In this document: in pieces, positions 34,525 to 43,353 of the stretch
Layout of the letters: every line of letters starts with the position of its first letter
Position numbering within the stretch: the stretch's first letter is position 1
Notes under the pieces: model-generated
What the model saw: the letters and a program-made list of their open reading frames with translations, nothing else
Databases searched by the model: none
Told to the model about the DNA's origin: nothing
Source of the DNA: an uncultured Haemophilus sp.
Lineage (GTDB): Bacteria > Pseudomonadota > Gammaproteobacteria > Enterobacterales > Pasteurellaceae
Direction of reading: 5' to 3'
NCBI RefSeq assembly: GCF_905207935.1
Contig: NZ_CAJLNI010000001.1
Location: 1-63,905, forward strand
Length of the DNA: 63,905 nt
Position numbers and translations under genes: made by a program

Positions 34525-37011
34525 ATGGAACTTAATCGTAGAGATTTTATGAAAGCCAATGCTGCGCTTGCAGCGGCAGCGGCTGCCGGTATGACCATCC
34601 CTGTTAAACAGGTTGATGCGGCAGAAGATATGGGCATCAAATGGGATAAAGCGCCATGTCGTTTCTGTGGTACAGGATGTAGCGTATTGGTAGGAACCAA
34701 AGATGGTCGAGTTGTCGCAACTCAAGGTGACCCAGATGCAGAAGTAAACCGCGGTTTAAACTGTATCAAAGGTTACTTCCTTTCTAAAATCATGTACGGT
34801 GCAGACCGTGTACAAACTCCGTTACTACGTATGAAAGATGGCAAATTCCATAAAGAAGGTGACTTTACACCGGTTTCTTGGGATCAAGCTTTCACTATCA
34901 TGGCGGAAAAAATCAAAGACATCTTGAAGAAAAAAGAACCAAATGCTGTAGGGATGTTCTCTTCCGGTCAAACGACTATTTATGAAGGCTATGCAAAAGT
35001 AAAACTTTGGAAAGCTGGTCTTCGTTCAAATACTATCGACCCGAATGCTCGTCACTGTATGGCATCAGCAGCGGTTGCGTTTATGCGTACCTTTGGTATG
35101 GACGAACCTATGGGCTGCTATAACGATATCGAAAAAACCGATGCGTTTGTGCTTTGGGGTTCAAACATGGCGGAAATGCACCCAATTTTATGGTCTCGTG
35201 TTTCTGACCGTCGCCTTTCTTCTGATAATGTGAAAGTTGTGGTTATGTCAACATTCGAACACCGTTCGTTTGAATTAGCTGATGTGCCTATCGTATTTAA
35301 TCCACATTCAGATCTTGCAATTCTTAACTACATTGCAAACTACATTATCCAAAATGATAAAGTGAACTGGGACTTCGTTAACAAACACACCAAATTCAAA
35401 CGTGGTGAAACCGATATCGGTTACGGTTTACGTCCAGAACACCCACTTGAAGTTGCAGCGAAAAATCGTAAAACTGCAGGTAAAATGTATGACTCTGATT
35501 TCGAAGAATTCAAGAAAATCGTTGCTCCTTATACATTAGATGAAGCACACCGTATTTCTGGTGTACCAAAAGATCAACTTGAAACCCTTGCGAAAATGTA
35601 CGCTGATCCAGAACAGAACTTAGTATCTTACTGGACAATGGGCTTTAACCAACACACTCGTGGTGTATGGGTTAACCATATGATCTATAACGTACACTTA
35701 TTAACCGGTAAAATTTCTAAACCAGGTTGTGGTCCGTTCTCATTAACTGGCCAACCTTCAGCTTGTGGTACAGCGCGTGAAGTTGGTACTTTCGTTCACC
35801 GTTTACCAGCGGACATGGTGGTAACCAATCCTAAACACGTTGAAATCACTGAGAAAAAATGGAAATTACCAAAAGGTACCATTCCAACTGTTCCTGGATA
35901 CCCAGCTGTACAGCAAAGCCGTGCATTAAAAGATGGTAAGTTAAACTTCTTATGGCAACTTTGTACCAATAACATGCAAGGTGGTCCGAATATTAACGAG
36001 GAAATTTTCCCTGGTTGGCGTAACCCTGAAAACTTCATTGTTGTTTCAGACCCTTACCCATCCGTTTCTGCGGTTGCAGCTGACTTAATTCTTCCAACTT
36101 GTATGTGGGTAGAAAAAGAAGGGGGTTATGGTAACGCAGAGCGTCGCACTCAGTTATGGCGTCAACAAGTGAAAGGTCCAGGTGAGTCTCGTTCTGACTT
36201 ATGGCAAATTGTTGAATTCTCTAAATACTTCAAAACTGATGAAGTATGGGGCGAAGAATTATTAGCTCAAATGCCAGAATACCGTGGTAAAACCTTATAC
36301 GAAGTGCTTTACGAAAATGGTGAAGTAAACAAATTTAAAGTACCAACCGATGTTCCAGGATACATCAATGATGAAGCTGATCACTTTGGTTATTACTTAC
36401 AAAAAGGTTTATTTGAAGAATACGCTGATTTCGGTCGTGGACATGGTCATGACTTAGCCCCATTCGACACTTATCACCAAGTACGTGGTTTACGTTGGCC
36501 AGTTGTTGACGGTAAAGAAACCTTATGGCGTTACCGTGAAGGCTTTGACCCATATGTCAAACCAGGTGAAGATATCGCATTCTATGGCTATCCAGATAAA
36601 AAAGCGATTATTCTAGGTGTACCTTATGAGGCTCCAGCTGAATCACCAGATGAAGAATATCCATTATGGTTATGTACTGGTCGTGTTCTTGAGCACTGGC
36701 ATACTGGTACTATGACACGTCGTGTACCTGAATTACACCGAGCATTCCCGAACAACTTAGTTTGGATGCACCCAGCGGATGCGAAAAAATATGGATTACG
36801 TCATGGGGATAAAGTGAAATTAATCACTCGTCGTGGTGAAATGATTACTTACTTAGATACTCGCGGTCGTAACAAATGTCCTCCGGGCTTAATTTATACC
36901 ACTTTCTTTGATGCGGGTCAGCTTGCTAACAAATTAACATTGGATGCAACCGATCCGATTTCAGGTGAAACCGACTATAAAAAATGTGCAGTTAAAGTGG
37001 TGAAAGCGTAG
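34525..37011 (+). CDS. napA: Periplasmic nitrate reductase catalytic subunit NapA
   Basis: Reduces nitrate to nitrite in the periplasm with a Mo-bis-MGD cofactor. It is 828 residues from the ATG at 34525; the GTG at 34513 gives a non-family extension. The twin-arginine signal RRDFMK is at residues 5-10, with the hydrophobic Ala-rich stretch after it. The [4Fe-4S] ligands are Cys45, Cys48, Cys52 and Cys80, and the molybdenum ligand is in NARHCMAS (Cys178). It follows napD by 63 bases. The downstream 121-base spacer holds two hairpins, unusual inside an operon. Confidence 0.97.
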   Translation: MELNRRDFMKANAALAAAAAAGMTIPVKQVDAAEDMGIKWDKAPCRFCGTGCSVLVGTKDGRVVATQGDPDAEVNRGLNCIKGYFLSKIMYGADRVQTPLLRMKDGKFHKEGDFTPVSWDQAFTIMAEKIKDILKKKEPNAVGMFSSGQTTIYEGYAKVKLWKAGLRSNTIDPNARHCMASAAVAFMRTFGMDEPMGCYNDIEKTDAFVLWGSNMAEMHPILWSRVSDRRLSSDNVKVVVMSTFEHRSFELADVPIVFNPHSDLAILNYIANYIIQNDKVNWDFVNKHTKFKRGETDIGYGLRPEHPLEVAAKNRKTAGKMYDSDFEEFKKIVAPYTLDEAHRISGVPKDQLETLAKMYADPEQNLVSYWTMGFNQHTRGVWVNHMIYNVHLLTGKISKPGCGPFSLTGQPSACGTAREVGTFVHRLPADMVVTNPKHVEITEKKWKLPKGTIPTVPGYPAVQQSRALKDGKLNFLWQLCTNNMQGGPNINEEIFPGWRNPENFIVVSDPYPSVSAVAADLILPTCMWVEKEGGYGNAERRTQLWRQQVKGPGESRSDLWQIVEFSKYFKTDEVWGEELLAQMPEYRGKTLYEVLYENGEVNKFKVPTDVPGYINDEADHFGYYLQKGLFEEYADFGRGHGHDLAPFDTYHQVRGLRWPVVDGKETLWRYREGFDPYVKPGEDIAFYGYPDKKAIILGVPYEAPAESPDEEYPLWLCTGRVLEHWHTGTMTRRVPELHRAFPNNLVWMHPADAKKYGLRHGDKVKLITRRGEMITYLDTRGRNKCPPGLIYTTFFDAGQLANKLTLDATDPISGETDYKKCAVKVVKA

Positions 37012-37036
37012 GTTTTCCCTTTCGTTTCTAGTCTCT

Positions 37037-37115
37037 CCTCTCTTTAAACTAAAAGAGAGGAATTTAAAAACAAGAGCGGTCAAATTTTGCAACGTTTTTA
37101 CAAAACAAGACCGCT
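37037..37115 (+). other. Two hairpins in the napA-napG spacer
   Basis: CCTCTCTTT/AAAGAGAGG (37037-37060) is a perfect nine-bp stem. AGCGGTC (37075-37081) and GACCGCT (37109-37115) pair at longer distance around AAATTTTGCAACGTTTT-type DNA. AAGAGCGGT here differs from the Haemophilus uptake core by one base. The hairpins may protect or cut the mRNA between napFDA and napGHBC. Confidence 0.55.
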
Positions 37116-37132
37116 TATAAAAGGAAACGCAG

Positions 37133-38038
37133 ATGAAACTTGATCCTAACCGTCGTCAGTTTTTAAAAAACGTGACAAGAACGGCAGCCGGAGTATGTGG
37201 AGTTGGAGTTATTCTTGGCTTACAGCAACAACAAGCTAAAGCCAAAGAAGGGGTTGCCTTACGCCCACCTGGTGCTCTACCAGAGAAGGATTTCTTGGCA
37301 GCTTGTACCCGTTGCGGACAGTGTGTCCAAGCATGTCCATACGATATGTTGTATCTAGCTTCGCTCATTTCCCCAATGGAAGCAGGCACACCTTATTTTA
37401 TCGCACGGGATAAACCTTGCGAAATGTGTCCGGATATTCCTTGTATGAATGCTTGCCCAAGTGGCGCATTAAGTGAGGAACTTAAAGACATCAATGATGC
37501 GAGAATGGGGTTAGCCGTATTGCTAGACCATGAAACTTGTCTTAACTGGCAAGGTTTGCGGTGTGATGTTTGTTATCGCGTTTGCCCATTAGTGGATAAA
37601 GCGATTACGCTTGAACGTATCCACAATGATCGTACAGGGATTCATGCAAAACTTATTCCAACTGTTCACTCTGATGCTTGCACCGGATGCGGTAAATGCG
37701 AACAAGCTTGTGTATTAGAAGAAGCGGCAATTAAAGTCTTACCGATGGATATCGCCAAAGGACTACTTGGTCGCCACTATCGCTTAGGCTGGAAAGAAAA
37801 ACAAAATGCCGGAAAATCCTTAATTGAGGAGCAACATCCGGATGGCTTACGTCCAGCAATGGATGCTCGTATGCCGGAAGGCTTACATGAGCCGGTTTAT
37901 CAGCCAATGCAGGTTCAACCAAACCAAAAAGTGGCAACACCAAATCGTGCAACAATGGATTATGTACCAAGTCCAACTACGGTACCGGAAGCTGAACAGT
38001 TCCCGAATTTGGATTTAAACATTAAGGGGGTTAAATAA
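37133..38038 (+). CDS. napG: Quinol dehydrogenase ferredoxin subunit NapG
   Basis: Iron-sulfur protein that with NapH feeds quinol electrons to NapC/NapB. It is 301 residues with a twin-arginine-type N-terminus (NRRQFLKNVTRTAAGVCGVG) and four cysteine clusters: CTRCGQCVQACP near 59, CEMCPDIPCMNACP near 95, CLNWQGLRCDVCYRVCP near 137 and CTGCGKCEQAC near 183. The C-terminal tail beyond about 240 is Pro/Gln-rich and less conserved. Its stop overlaps the napH start by one base (TAATG). Confidence 0.96.
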   Translation: MKLDPNRRQFLKNVTRTAAGVCGVGVILGLQQQQAKAKEGVALRPPGALPEKDFLAACTRCGQCVQACPYDMLYLASLISPMEAGTPYFIARDKPCEMCPDIPCMNACPSGALSEELKDINDARMGLAVLLDHETCLNWQGLRCDVCYRVCPLVDKAITLERIHNDRTGIHAKLIPTVHSDACTGCGKCEQACVLEEAAIKVLPMDIAKGLLGRHYRLGWKEKQNAGKSLIEEQHPDGLRPAMDARMPEGLHEPVYQPMQVQPNQKVATPNRATMDYVPSPTTVPEAEQFPNLDLNIKGVK

Positions 38039-38928
38039 TGGCTGAAAAATATACCCCGAATAAGCCAAAAGATGCTGGCTTAGAAGCACGTCAAAAACTT
38101 GGTTGGTGGCATGCTTATCGCTTTTTAATTCTACGTCGAATCAGTCAATTAAGCATAATTTTGATGTTCTTAAGTGGACCAATTTGGCAGATTTGGATTT
38201 TAAAAGGCAACTACAGCTCAAGTATGCTTTTAGATACTGTGCCATTGACGGATCCATTGATGACCGCTGAAAGTTTAGCGACAGGTTACCTACCGGAAAT
38301 CACAACGATTATTGGCGCCTTGATTATTGTAATATTCTACGCAGTCGTGGCGAGCAAATCCTTTTGTAGTTGGGTTTGTCCAATGAATATGGTAACGGAT
38401 GCTGCAGCTTGGTTACGTAGAAAATTAGGTATTCGACAATCATTAAAAATTTCACGCCAACTTCGCTATGTGATTTTAGCGGTGATTTTGGTCGGTAGCG
38501 CAATAACTGGCACACTCTTATGGGAATGGATAAACCCTGTTGCTGCACTTGGACGTATCTTTGTCTTTGGAACAGGTGCAACTCTTTGGTTGGTAGCAGT
38601 TATCTTCCTATTTGACTTACTCGTTGCTGAACATGGCTGGTGTGGTCACCTTTGCCCAATTGGCGCAATCTATGGTGTCATTGGTGCTAAAAGCCTAATT
38701 AAAATTAATGTAATCGATCGCGATCGCTGTGACCGTTGCATGGATTGTTATAATGTTTGCCCTGAACCGCAAGTGTTGCGTATTCCATTGCATGGTGGCC
38801 CAGAAGATAGCCAAATTGTACTAGCGAAAGATTGCATTACCTGTGGACGTTGTATTGATGTCTGTGCTGAAAATGTATTTGCCTTTGGCTCTCGCTTTGA
38901 GAAACAAATAAAAATTAAAAATATTTAA
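38038..38928 (+). CDS. napH: Quinol dehydrogenase membrane subunit NapH
   Basis: Inner-membrane quinol-oxidising partner of NapG. It is 296 residues with four main hydrophobic helices (about 35-55, 85-105, 140-165, 180-200). The cytoplasmic CxxxCP motifs are CSWVCP and CGHLCP, and the C-terminal clusters CDRCMDCYNVCP and CITCGRCIDVC bind two [4Fe-4S] centres. It is cotranscribed with napG (one-base overlap) and precedes napB by 13 bases. Confidence 0.96.
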   Translation: MAEKYTPNKPKDAGLEARQKLGWWHAYRFLILRRISQLSIILMFLSGPIWQIWILKGNYSSSMLLDTVPLTDPLMTAESLATGYLPEITTIIGALIIVIFYAVVASKSFCSWVCPMNMVTDAAAWLRRKLGIRQSLKISRQLRYVILAVILVGSAITGTLLWEWINPVAALGRIFVFGTGATLWLVAVIFLFDLLVAEHGWCGHLCPIGAIYGVIGAKSLIKINVIDRDRCDRCMDCYNVCPEPQVLRIPLHGGPEDSQIVLAKDCITCGRCIDVCAENVFAFGSRFEKQIKIKNI

Positions 38929-38941
38929 TGGAGTGGATTTC

Positions 38942-39370
38942 ATGAAAAAATCATTTATTTTCATGCTGGCTTTATGTAGTGGATTGGCATTCGCCGATGC
39001 ACCGCAAGTTGCAAACAGCATTGATAAAACAGTAGAAAGTGTTGCACCCGCATTTACGAATCCCTATAAAGATGCTGGCAATATCCCGGTGACCTTCCCT
39101 TATCAACCACCACTTGTTCCACACAGTATTCGTGGTTTACAAGTGACGAAAAATACTAACCAATGTTTAGGTTGCCACTCTCCGGATGTGGCACCGACAA
39201 CTGGTGCAACACGTGTACCTGAAAGCCATTTTTTAGATCGTGATGGCAAAAAAGTCGATAGCACCTCACCACGTCGTTATTTCTGCTTCCAATGCCATGT
39301 TCAACAAACTGACGTGAACCCAATTATTCAAAATAAATTTGAAACCATTCGTCAAATGCAAGGTAAATAA
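38942..39370 (+). CDS. napB: Diheme cytochrome c NapB
   Basis: Small periplasmic electron-transfer subunit of the NapAB complex. It is 142 residues from the ATG at 38942, with a signal peptide ending LAFADA. The two heme c sites are CLGCH (75-79) and CFQCH (115-119). The frame also opens at a GTG at 38933, but the ATG gives a regular signal peptide behind GGAG. It is followed by napC after 11 bases. Confidence 0.96.
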   Translation: MKKSFIFMLALCSGLAFADAPQVANSIDKTVESVAPAFTNPYKDAGNIPVTFPYQPPLVPHSIRGLQVTKNTNQCLGCHSPDVAPTTGATRVPESHFLDRDGKKVDSTSPRRYFCFQCHVQQTDVNPIIQNKFETIRQMQGK

Positions 39371-39381
39371 GGAGCAAAACC

Positions 39382-40020
39382 ATGATTAAATCAAGCATTC
39401 AGAAAGTTTGCCGTTGGTTACGCTCTCCGAGCAAAATGGCAATTGGTGGGGTTATTTTATTAACTATCATTGGTACTATCGTTGGAACTAACCTGTTTAA
39501 TGCAGGAATGGCAACAACCAATACAGAGCAATTCTGCTCAGACTGTCATACTAATGACGTTGTACCTGAGTACCAAGCGTCAATCCACTTTAGTAACCGT
39601 TCAGGTGTGAAAGCAATTTGTTCAGACTGTCACGTTCCGCATGAATTTGTACCTAAAATGATCCGAAAAATGCAGGCATCGACTGAAGTTTATGCTCACT
39701 TTACAGGTAAAGTCGATACTAAAGAAAAATTCGAAAAACATCGTTTAGAAATGGCAGAACGCGAATGGGCACGTATGAAAGCGAATAACTCACAAGAGTG
39801 CCGTAACTGCCATAACTTCAATGATATGGACTTTACTCAACAAAAAACTGTGGCACAACAAATGCACGCCCTTGCGCAGGAACAAAACAAAACCTGTATC
39901 GACTGCCACAAAGGTATTGCACATAACCTTCCACACATGGAAAAAGTACAACAAAGCTTTATTCCAGAGGATATGTTAAAAGCAAATGAAAAACCTGCTG
40001 ATAACAAAGAAGCAAAATAA
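39382..40020 (+). CDS. napC: Tetraheme cytochrome c NapC
   Basis: Membrane-anchored quinol dehydrogenase of the NapC/NirT family. It is 212 residues: one N-terminal membrane helix (about 20-42) and four CxxCH sites at residues 52-56, 80-84, 140-144 and 172-176. It passes electrons from menaquinol to NapB. As last gene of the operon it is followed by a strong terminator. Confidence 0.96.
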   Translation: MIKSSIQKVCRWLRSPSKMAIGGVILLTIIGTIVGTNLFNAGMATTNTEQFCSDCHTNDVVPEYQASIHFSNRSGVKAICSDCHVPHEFVPKMIRKMQASTEVYAHFTGKVDTKEKFEKHRLEMAEREWARMKANNSQECRNCHNFNDMDFTQQKTVAQQMHALAQEQNKTCIDCHKGIAHNLPHMEKVQQSFIPEDMLKANEKPADNKEAK

Positions 40021-40037
40021 TCTTACAGCTAAATAAT

Positions 40038-40066
40038 AAATCGGCACTCATTTTGAGTGCCGATTT
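40038..40066. terminator. nap operon / gss bidirectional terminator
   Basis: AAATCGGCACTCA and TGAGTGCCGATTT form a perfect 13-bp stem with a three-base loop, followed by TGTTTTTATTTTTT. The T run overlaps the gss stop codon on the other strand. Confidence 0.92.
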
Positions 40067-40071
40067 TGTTT

Positions 40072-41961
40072 TTATTTTTTAAGGAAATCTTTATCAGATA
40101 ATACCCTCAATGGTTGCATATCGCTATTTCCCATAATGACCAAACTCGGGTCTGAGCGTAAACAGATACCACCATAATGCCCACCTACAGTAAAAGTACA
40201 GACCTGAACATATTGGTCTTCCACTTTTGGTAAACACCAAAGCTGTTGATAAATACTCTCCTGCTTATCAAAACGACCGTCTGTGCTATCGAGTACAGAT
40301 TTACACTCACCTATCAATTTCACATTATCACCTCGACGACCTGCAATTGGTTTTTGTGCATAACCATTCTTAATCAGTTCAGGTGTCAATTCAAATCCTG
40401 CTTCGAGTAGATAACGATGATTTGGGAATAATGACCACAACACTGGTAAAATCGCTTTATTACTTGGAATCGCTGTCCAAAGTGGTTCATAAACTAGAAC
40501 TTCCGGACGAAGTAACACATCAATCAACCGCACTTTATCTTCCGGATAGCCTGTACGAATCGGTGGAGCAACTTCCATACCTGTCGCATCTTCACGAAGT
40601 TGCTCTAACATGGTTTCCCAAGCCCATGTTTTCCATACCGTTTTTATCTTGTTGTCTTCATCATCAATTAAACGACCACGACTATCCCAATGTAATCCCT
40701 CTGTGCCATGAATAATTTTGGCTTGAAATCCTGCTTGAACCAGTGCGTTACGCATAAACAATGCGTGGTAATCTTCTTCATTATCATGATCTTGCATAAT
40801 ATGAACAAGCGACGTAGCTTCACTGTGTTTCCAGCAATCTGCTAGCGCATTACGTAAACCATCAGCAGGATTTTCACCCATATTCAATCCGCCTTGGATT
40901 GCCCATCGATTCATAAGCTCACCGGCTTCCGCATGACAAGAGGCTGAATCTGTGTTGTATTCATACACTTTCAATCCTCGATTATCCATGCAGAAATCTA
41001 AACGCCCCGTAATGGTTTGATAACGACGATTTTGCCAAGACAACCGTAAGCGAGGCCATAATAATTTTGGAATATTGAAATATTCTAATAGCTTATCGTC
41101 TTTTAAAACTTTATCTGTGGCATGCAAATACATTAAATGTAATTCATTGGTTGCACGAATCAACTCATGTTGTGCTGTTTCAGATATCGTAAAATAGCGA
41201 TATTGATCCGAATGGCTGACTTTATGCCCTCCCATAGCCTTCACATAGGCAGCTTCAAATTCATTTTGCTCATTCAGCCATTTATGCTCAAACTGACCGT
41301 TGTTTTCAATATGTTCTGCATGAATTTCAAGTGTCTCTTTTTCTGGCGTTGGCTGCGGCAGACTGTATTCGGTGTCTTCCGTTTGGATCATCCAACCTAA
41401 AATTTCGGTGTCATCAAAGGTATCATGCAAAAAATAGCCTGTTTCAGAAACTGTCATCGGTAATTCACGCGTCCATTGCTGCCCGCTAGGTAAGCGAGAG
41501 TGAATCACGTTTTGCTCAGCAATACGGATTTTATCTTCTAATACCTCGGTAATGATCGCCACATGCCCTGTATGTTTAAATTCACCGCCCTCCTGCCAAA
41601 TTAGCAATGCACCTGCTTCAGGCTTACGTTTGCAACCATTTGCAAAGGCTTGTAAAGGTAATAAGGCATCATTCACCACTTGACGTAAAAATCGTAAAGA
41701 AAAGATCTCGTAAGCCATTCCTACATCAGTAAACACCATGCCATGGTTGAGATAGAGATAGCGACGTGCAAACTCCACACACTGCCATTTATATCCCATA
41801 TACTCTCGCCCTAAATAACTGCGAAAGGCAGCATCATCCGGATACTCTTTCTCATCGGCTGTATGATAATCGGATGAATAAATCGCAATGCCGCCCGGTG
41901 CATAGCCTAATAAGCTCCCGAAAGGATCGTGTGTACTGATGTTTGCTGAACGTTCAGGCAT
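40072..41961 (-). CDS. gss: Bifunctional glutathionylspermidine synthetase/amidase
   Basis: Joins glutathione to spermidine with ATP and also hydrolyses the product. It is 629 residues. The N-terminal CHAP amidase domain (about 30-190) carries nucleophile Cys61 in YKWQCVEFARRYL and His133 in HTGHVAIITEV. The C-terminal ATP-grasp synthetase (about 225-620) has YNTDSASCHAEAGE, WKTWAWETM, and the final GGHYGGICLRSDPSLVIM. It is best known in enterobacteria and trypanosomatids. It sits alone, between nap and a TrmH-type gene, with terminators on both sides. Confidence 0.94.
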   Translation of the reverse strand: MPERSANISTHDPFGSLLGYAPGGIAIYSSDYHTADEKEYPDDAAFRSYLGREYMGYKWQCVEFARRYLYLNHGMVFTDVGMAYEIFSLRFLRQVVNDALLPLQAFANGCKRKPEAGALLIWQEGGEFKHTGHVAIITEVLEDKIRIAEQNVIHSRLPSGQQWTRELPMTVSETGYFLHDTFDDTEILGWMIQTEDTEYSLPQPTPEKETLEIHAEHIENNGQFEHKWLNEQNEFEAAYVKAMGGHKVSHSDQYRYFTISETAQHELIRATNELHLMYLHATDKVLKDDKLLEYFNIPKLLWPRLRLSWQNRRYQTITGRLDFCMDNRGLKVYEYNTDSASCHAEAGELMNRWAIQGGLNMGENPADGLRNALADCWKHSEATSLVHIMQDHDNEEDYHALFMRNALVQAGFQAKIIHGTEGLHWDSRGRLIDDEDNKIKTVWKTWAWETMLEQLREDATGMEVAPPIRTGYPEDKVRLIDVLLRPEVLVYEPLWTAIPSNKAILPVLWSLFPNHRYLLEAGFELTPELIKNGYAQKPIAGRRGDNVKLIGECKSVLDSTDGRFDKQESIYQQLWCLPKVEDQYVQVCTFTVGGHYGGICLRSDPSLVIMGNSDMQPLRVLSDKDFLKK

Positions 41962-42078
41962 AAAAACTCCCTGTTAAATAACAACTAGAAATAGTATAGA
42001 TCTTTTGTCTGATTCCCCCCAAAGGCTTTTAAAAGAAATATCGAAATTTTAATCTCACACAATTTTGAAAAAGAAAAA

Positions 42079-42098
42079 GGGCTGACAGATGTCAGCCC
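42079..42098 (-). terminator. Terminator after the TrmH-family gene
   Basis: GGGCTGACA and TGTCAGCCC form a nine-bp stem. On the minus strand it is followed by TTTTTCTTTTTC. A second weak dyad, AAATAACC/GGTTATTT at 42113-42135, overlaps the end of the gene. Confidence 0.85.
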
Positions 42099-42130
42099 CA
42101 AAACAAACCTAAAAATAACCGCACTTAAGG

Positions 42131-43204
42131 TTATTTCACATACCAATGTGCTAATAAAATCCCTGTATTTACTGCAATATTTAATCCTGCTTTTAATGGA
42201 TTGCTTAAAGAAAGACGCACATTTACATCTTGTTTCTCACGAATATCGTCCGTACTACCTTCACTCAATACCAACGCGACTTTCTCTGCAAATTGGAGTT
42301 GTTCCAACGCAACGCCTTGTTTATTGGTTGATACATGAATAATCTGATAACCAGCCTTACGTAAAGCCTCTAAAGCGATTTCAGTACTTTCTGTTTCTAA
42401 AATACGAATATGCTCCATCCCGCCTTCAGCTACACGCATCGCAGCCGGTGCATAAAGCTGTTCAACTTGATTTGTTACCACATTTTTAATGCCATAGAAG
42501 GCACAAGTACGCACAACGCCACCTAAGTTTTGTGCATTATTGACTTGATCAAGCACGACTAAGCAGTCTTCTTGACGCGGTACATCTAAATAACCTTGCA
42601 AAGAAAAAGTACGTTGTTTTTTCACTAACATACAAATGCCGCCATGATGCTCCGTGCCGCTTACTAAGTTTAGCTCATCGCTATCCACCACGTGATACAC
42701 TTTTTTATTTGCGGCTAAATAACTGAAAATCTCGCCAATTCGATGCGCCATTTGCACCGTTGCCCATACGCGAACGATGCTCTCTGGACGTTCTGCAAAC
42801 AATTCTAAGCAGGCATTTTCACCATACACTTTCATTTCTTCAGCGCGGTTCTTTTTAATTTTCTCTGGTGCTCGCGGCGATAATGCGCCTGTTTTCTTTT
42901 CTTTCGCTTTATAACTCACGCCAGTGCTTTTTACTGTTACTTTTACCGAGCCACTTTCACCATTGGCTTTATTTAATGAAAGTTCAGCAATTTTCGGTTC
43001 TCTCACTTCTTGCTGTTGGAAACCACGAGAAGGTTTACGATCATCCCGTTTTTTATCAAAGTGCGGTCGATTTCCCTCACGTTTTTCATTATTACGACGA
43101 TCATCAAAGCGACGTTCTTTATCATTAAATGCACGTTTTGGGCTACGCTCTTGAAAAGATTTGGTGGAATTTGTTTGGAATGATGGTTTGCGTGAATTGC
43201 TCAT
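42131..43204 (-). CDS. yfiF: TrmH-family RNA methyltransferase (YfiF-like)
   Basis: A SPOUT methyltransferase of 357 residues. The first 115 residues are strongly basic and low-complexity (for example DKERRFDDRRNNEKREGNRP), probably disordered and RNA-binding. A substrate-binding domain follows (about 120-190), then the knotted SpoU domain with LDQVNNAQNLGGVVRTCAFYG, NVVTNQVEQLYAPAAMRVAEGG and a C-terminal LSLSNPLKAGLNIAVNTGILL. E. coli YfiF has this layout; its RNA target is not established to my knowledge. It is divergent from pssA. Confidence 0.88.
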   Translation of the reverse strand: MSNSRKPSFQTNSTKSFQERSPKRAFNDKERRFDDRRNNEKREGNRPHFDKKRDDRKPSRGFQQQEVREPKIAELSLNKANGESGSVKVTVKSTGVSYKAKEKKTGALSPRAPEKIKKNRAEEMKVYGENACLELFAERPESIVRVWATVQMAHRIGEIFSYLAANKKVYHVVDSDELNLVSGTEHHGGICMLVKKQRTFSLQGYLDVPRQEDCLVVLDQVNNAQNLGGVVRTCAFYGIKNVVTNQVEQLYAPAAMRVAEGGMEHIRILETESTEIALEALRKAGYQIIHVSTNKQGVALEQLQFAEKVALVLSEGSTDDIREKQDVNVRLSLSNPLKAGLNIAVNTGILLAHWYVK

Positions 43205-43353
43205 AATTTGCTTCTCGAAGGAAAAATTGGATAATAATTCGCCAAAAAATGCGAAAATTTGTGAGCATTATAACGAAAAAAAACCTTTTTTCTATCAATC
43301 CTCAAAGGAAATATTGTAAACTAGAGCATTAATTTTTAGTGTAGAGATAGATT

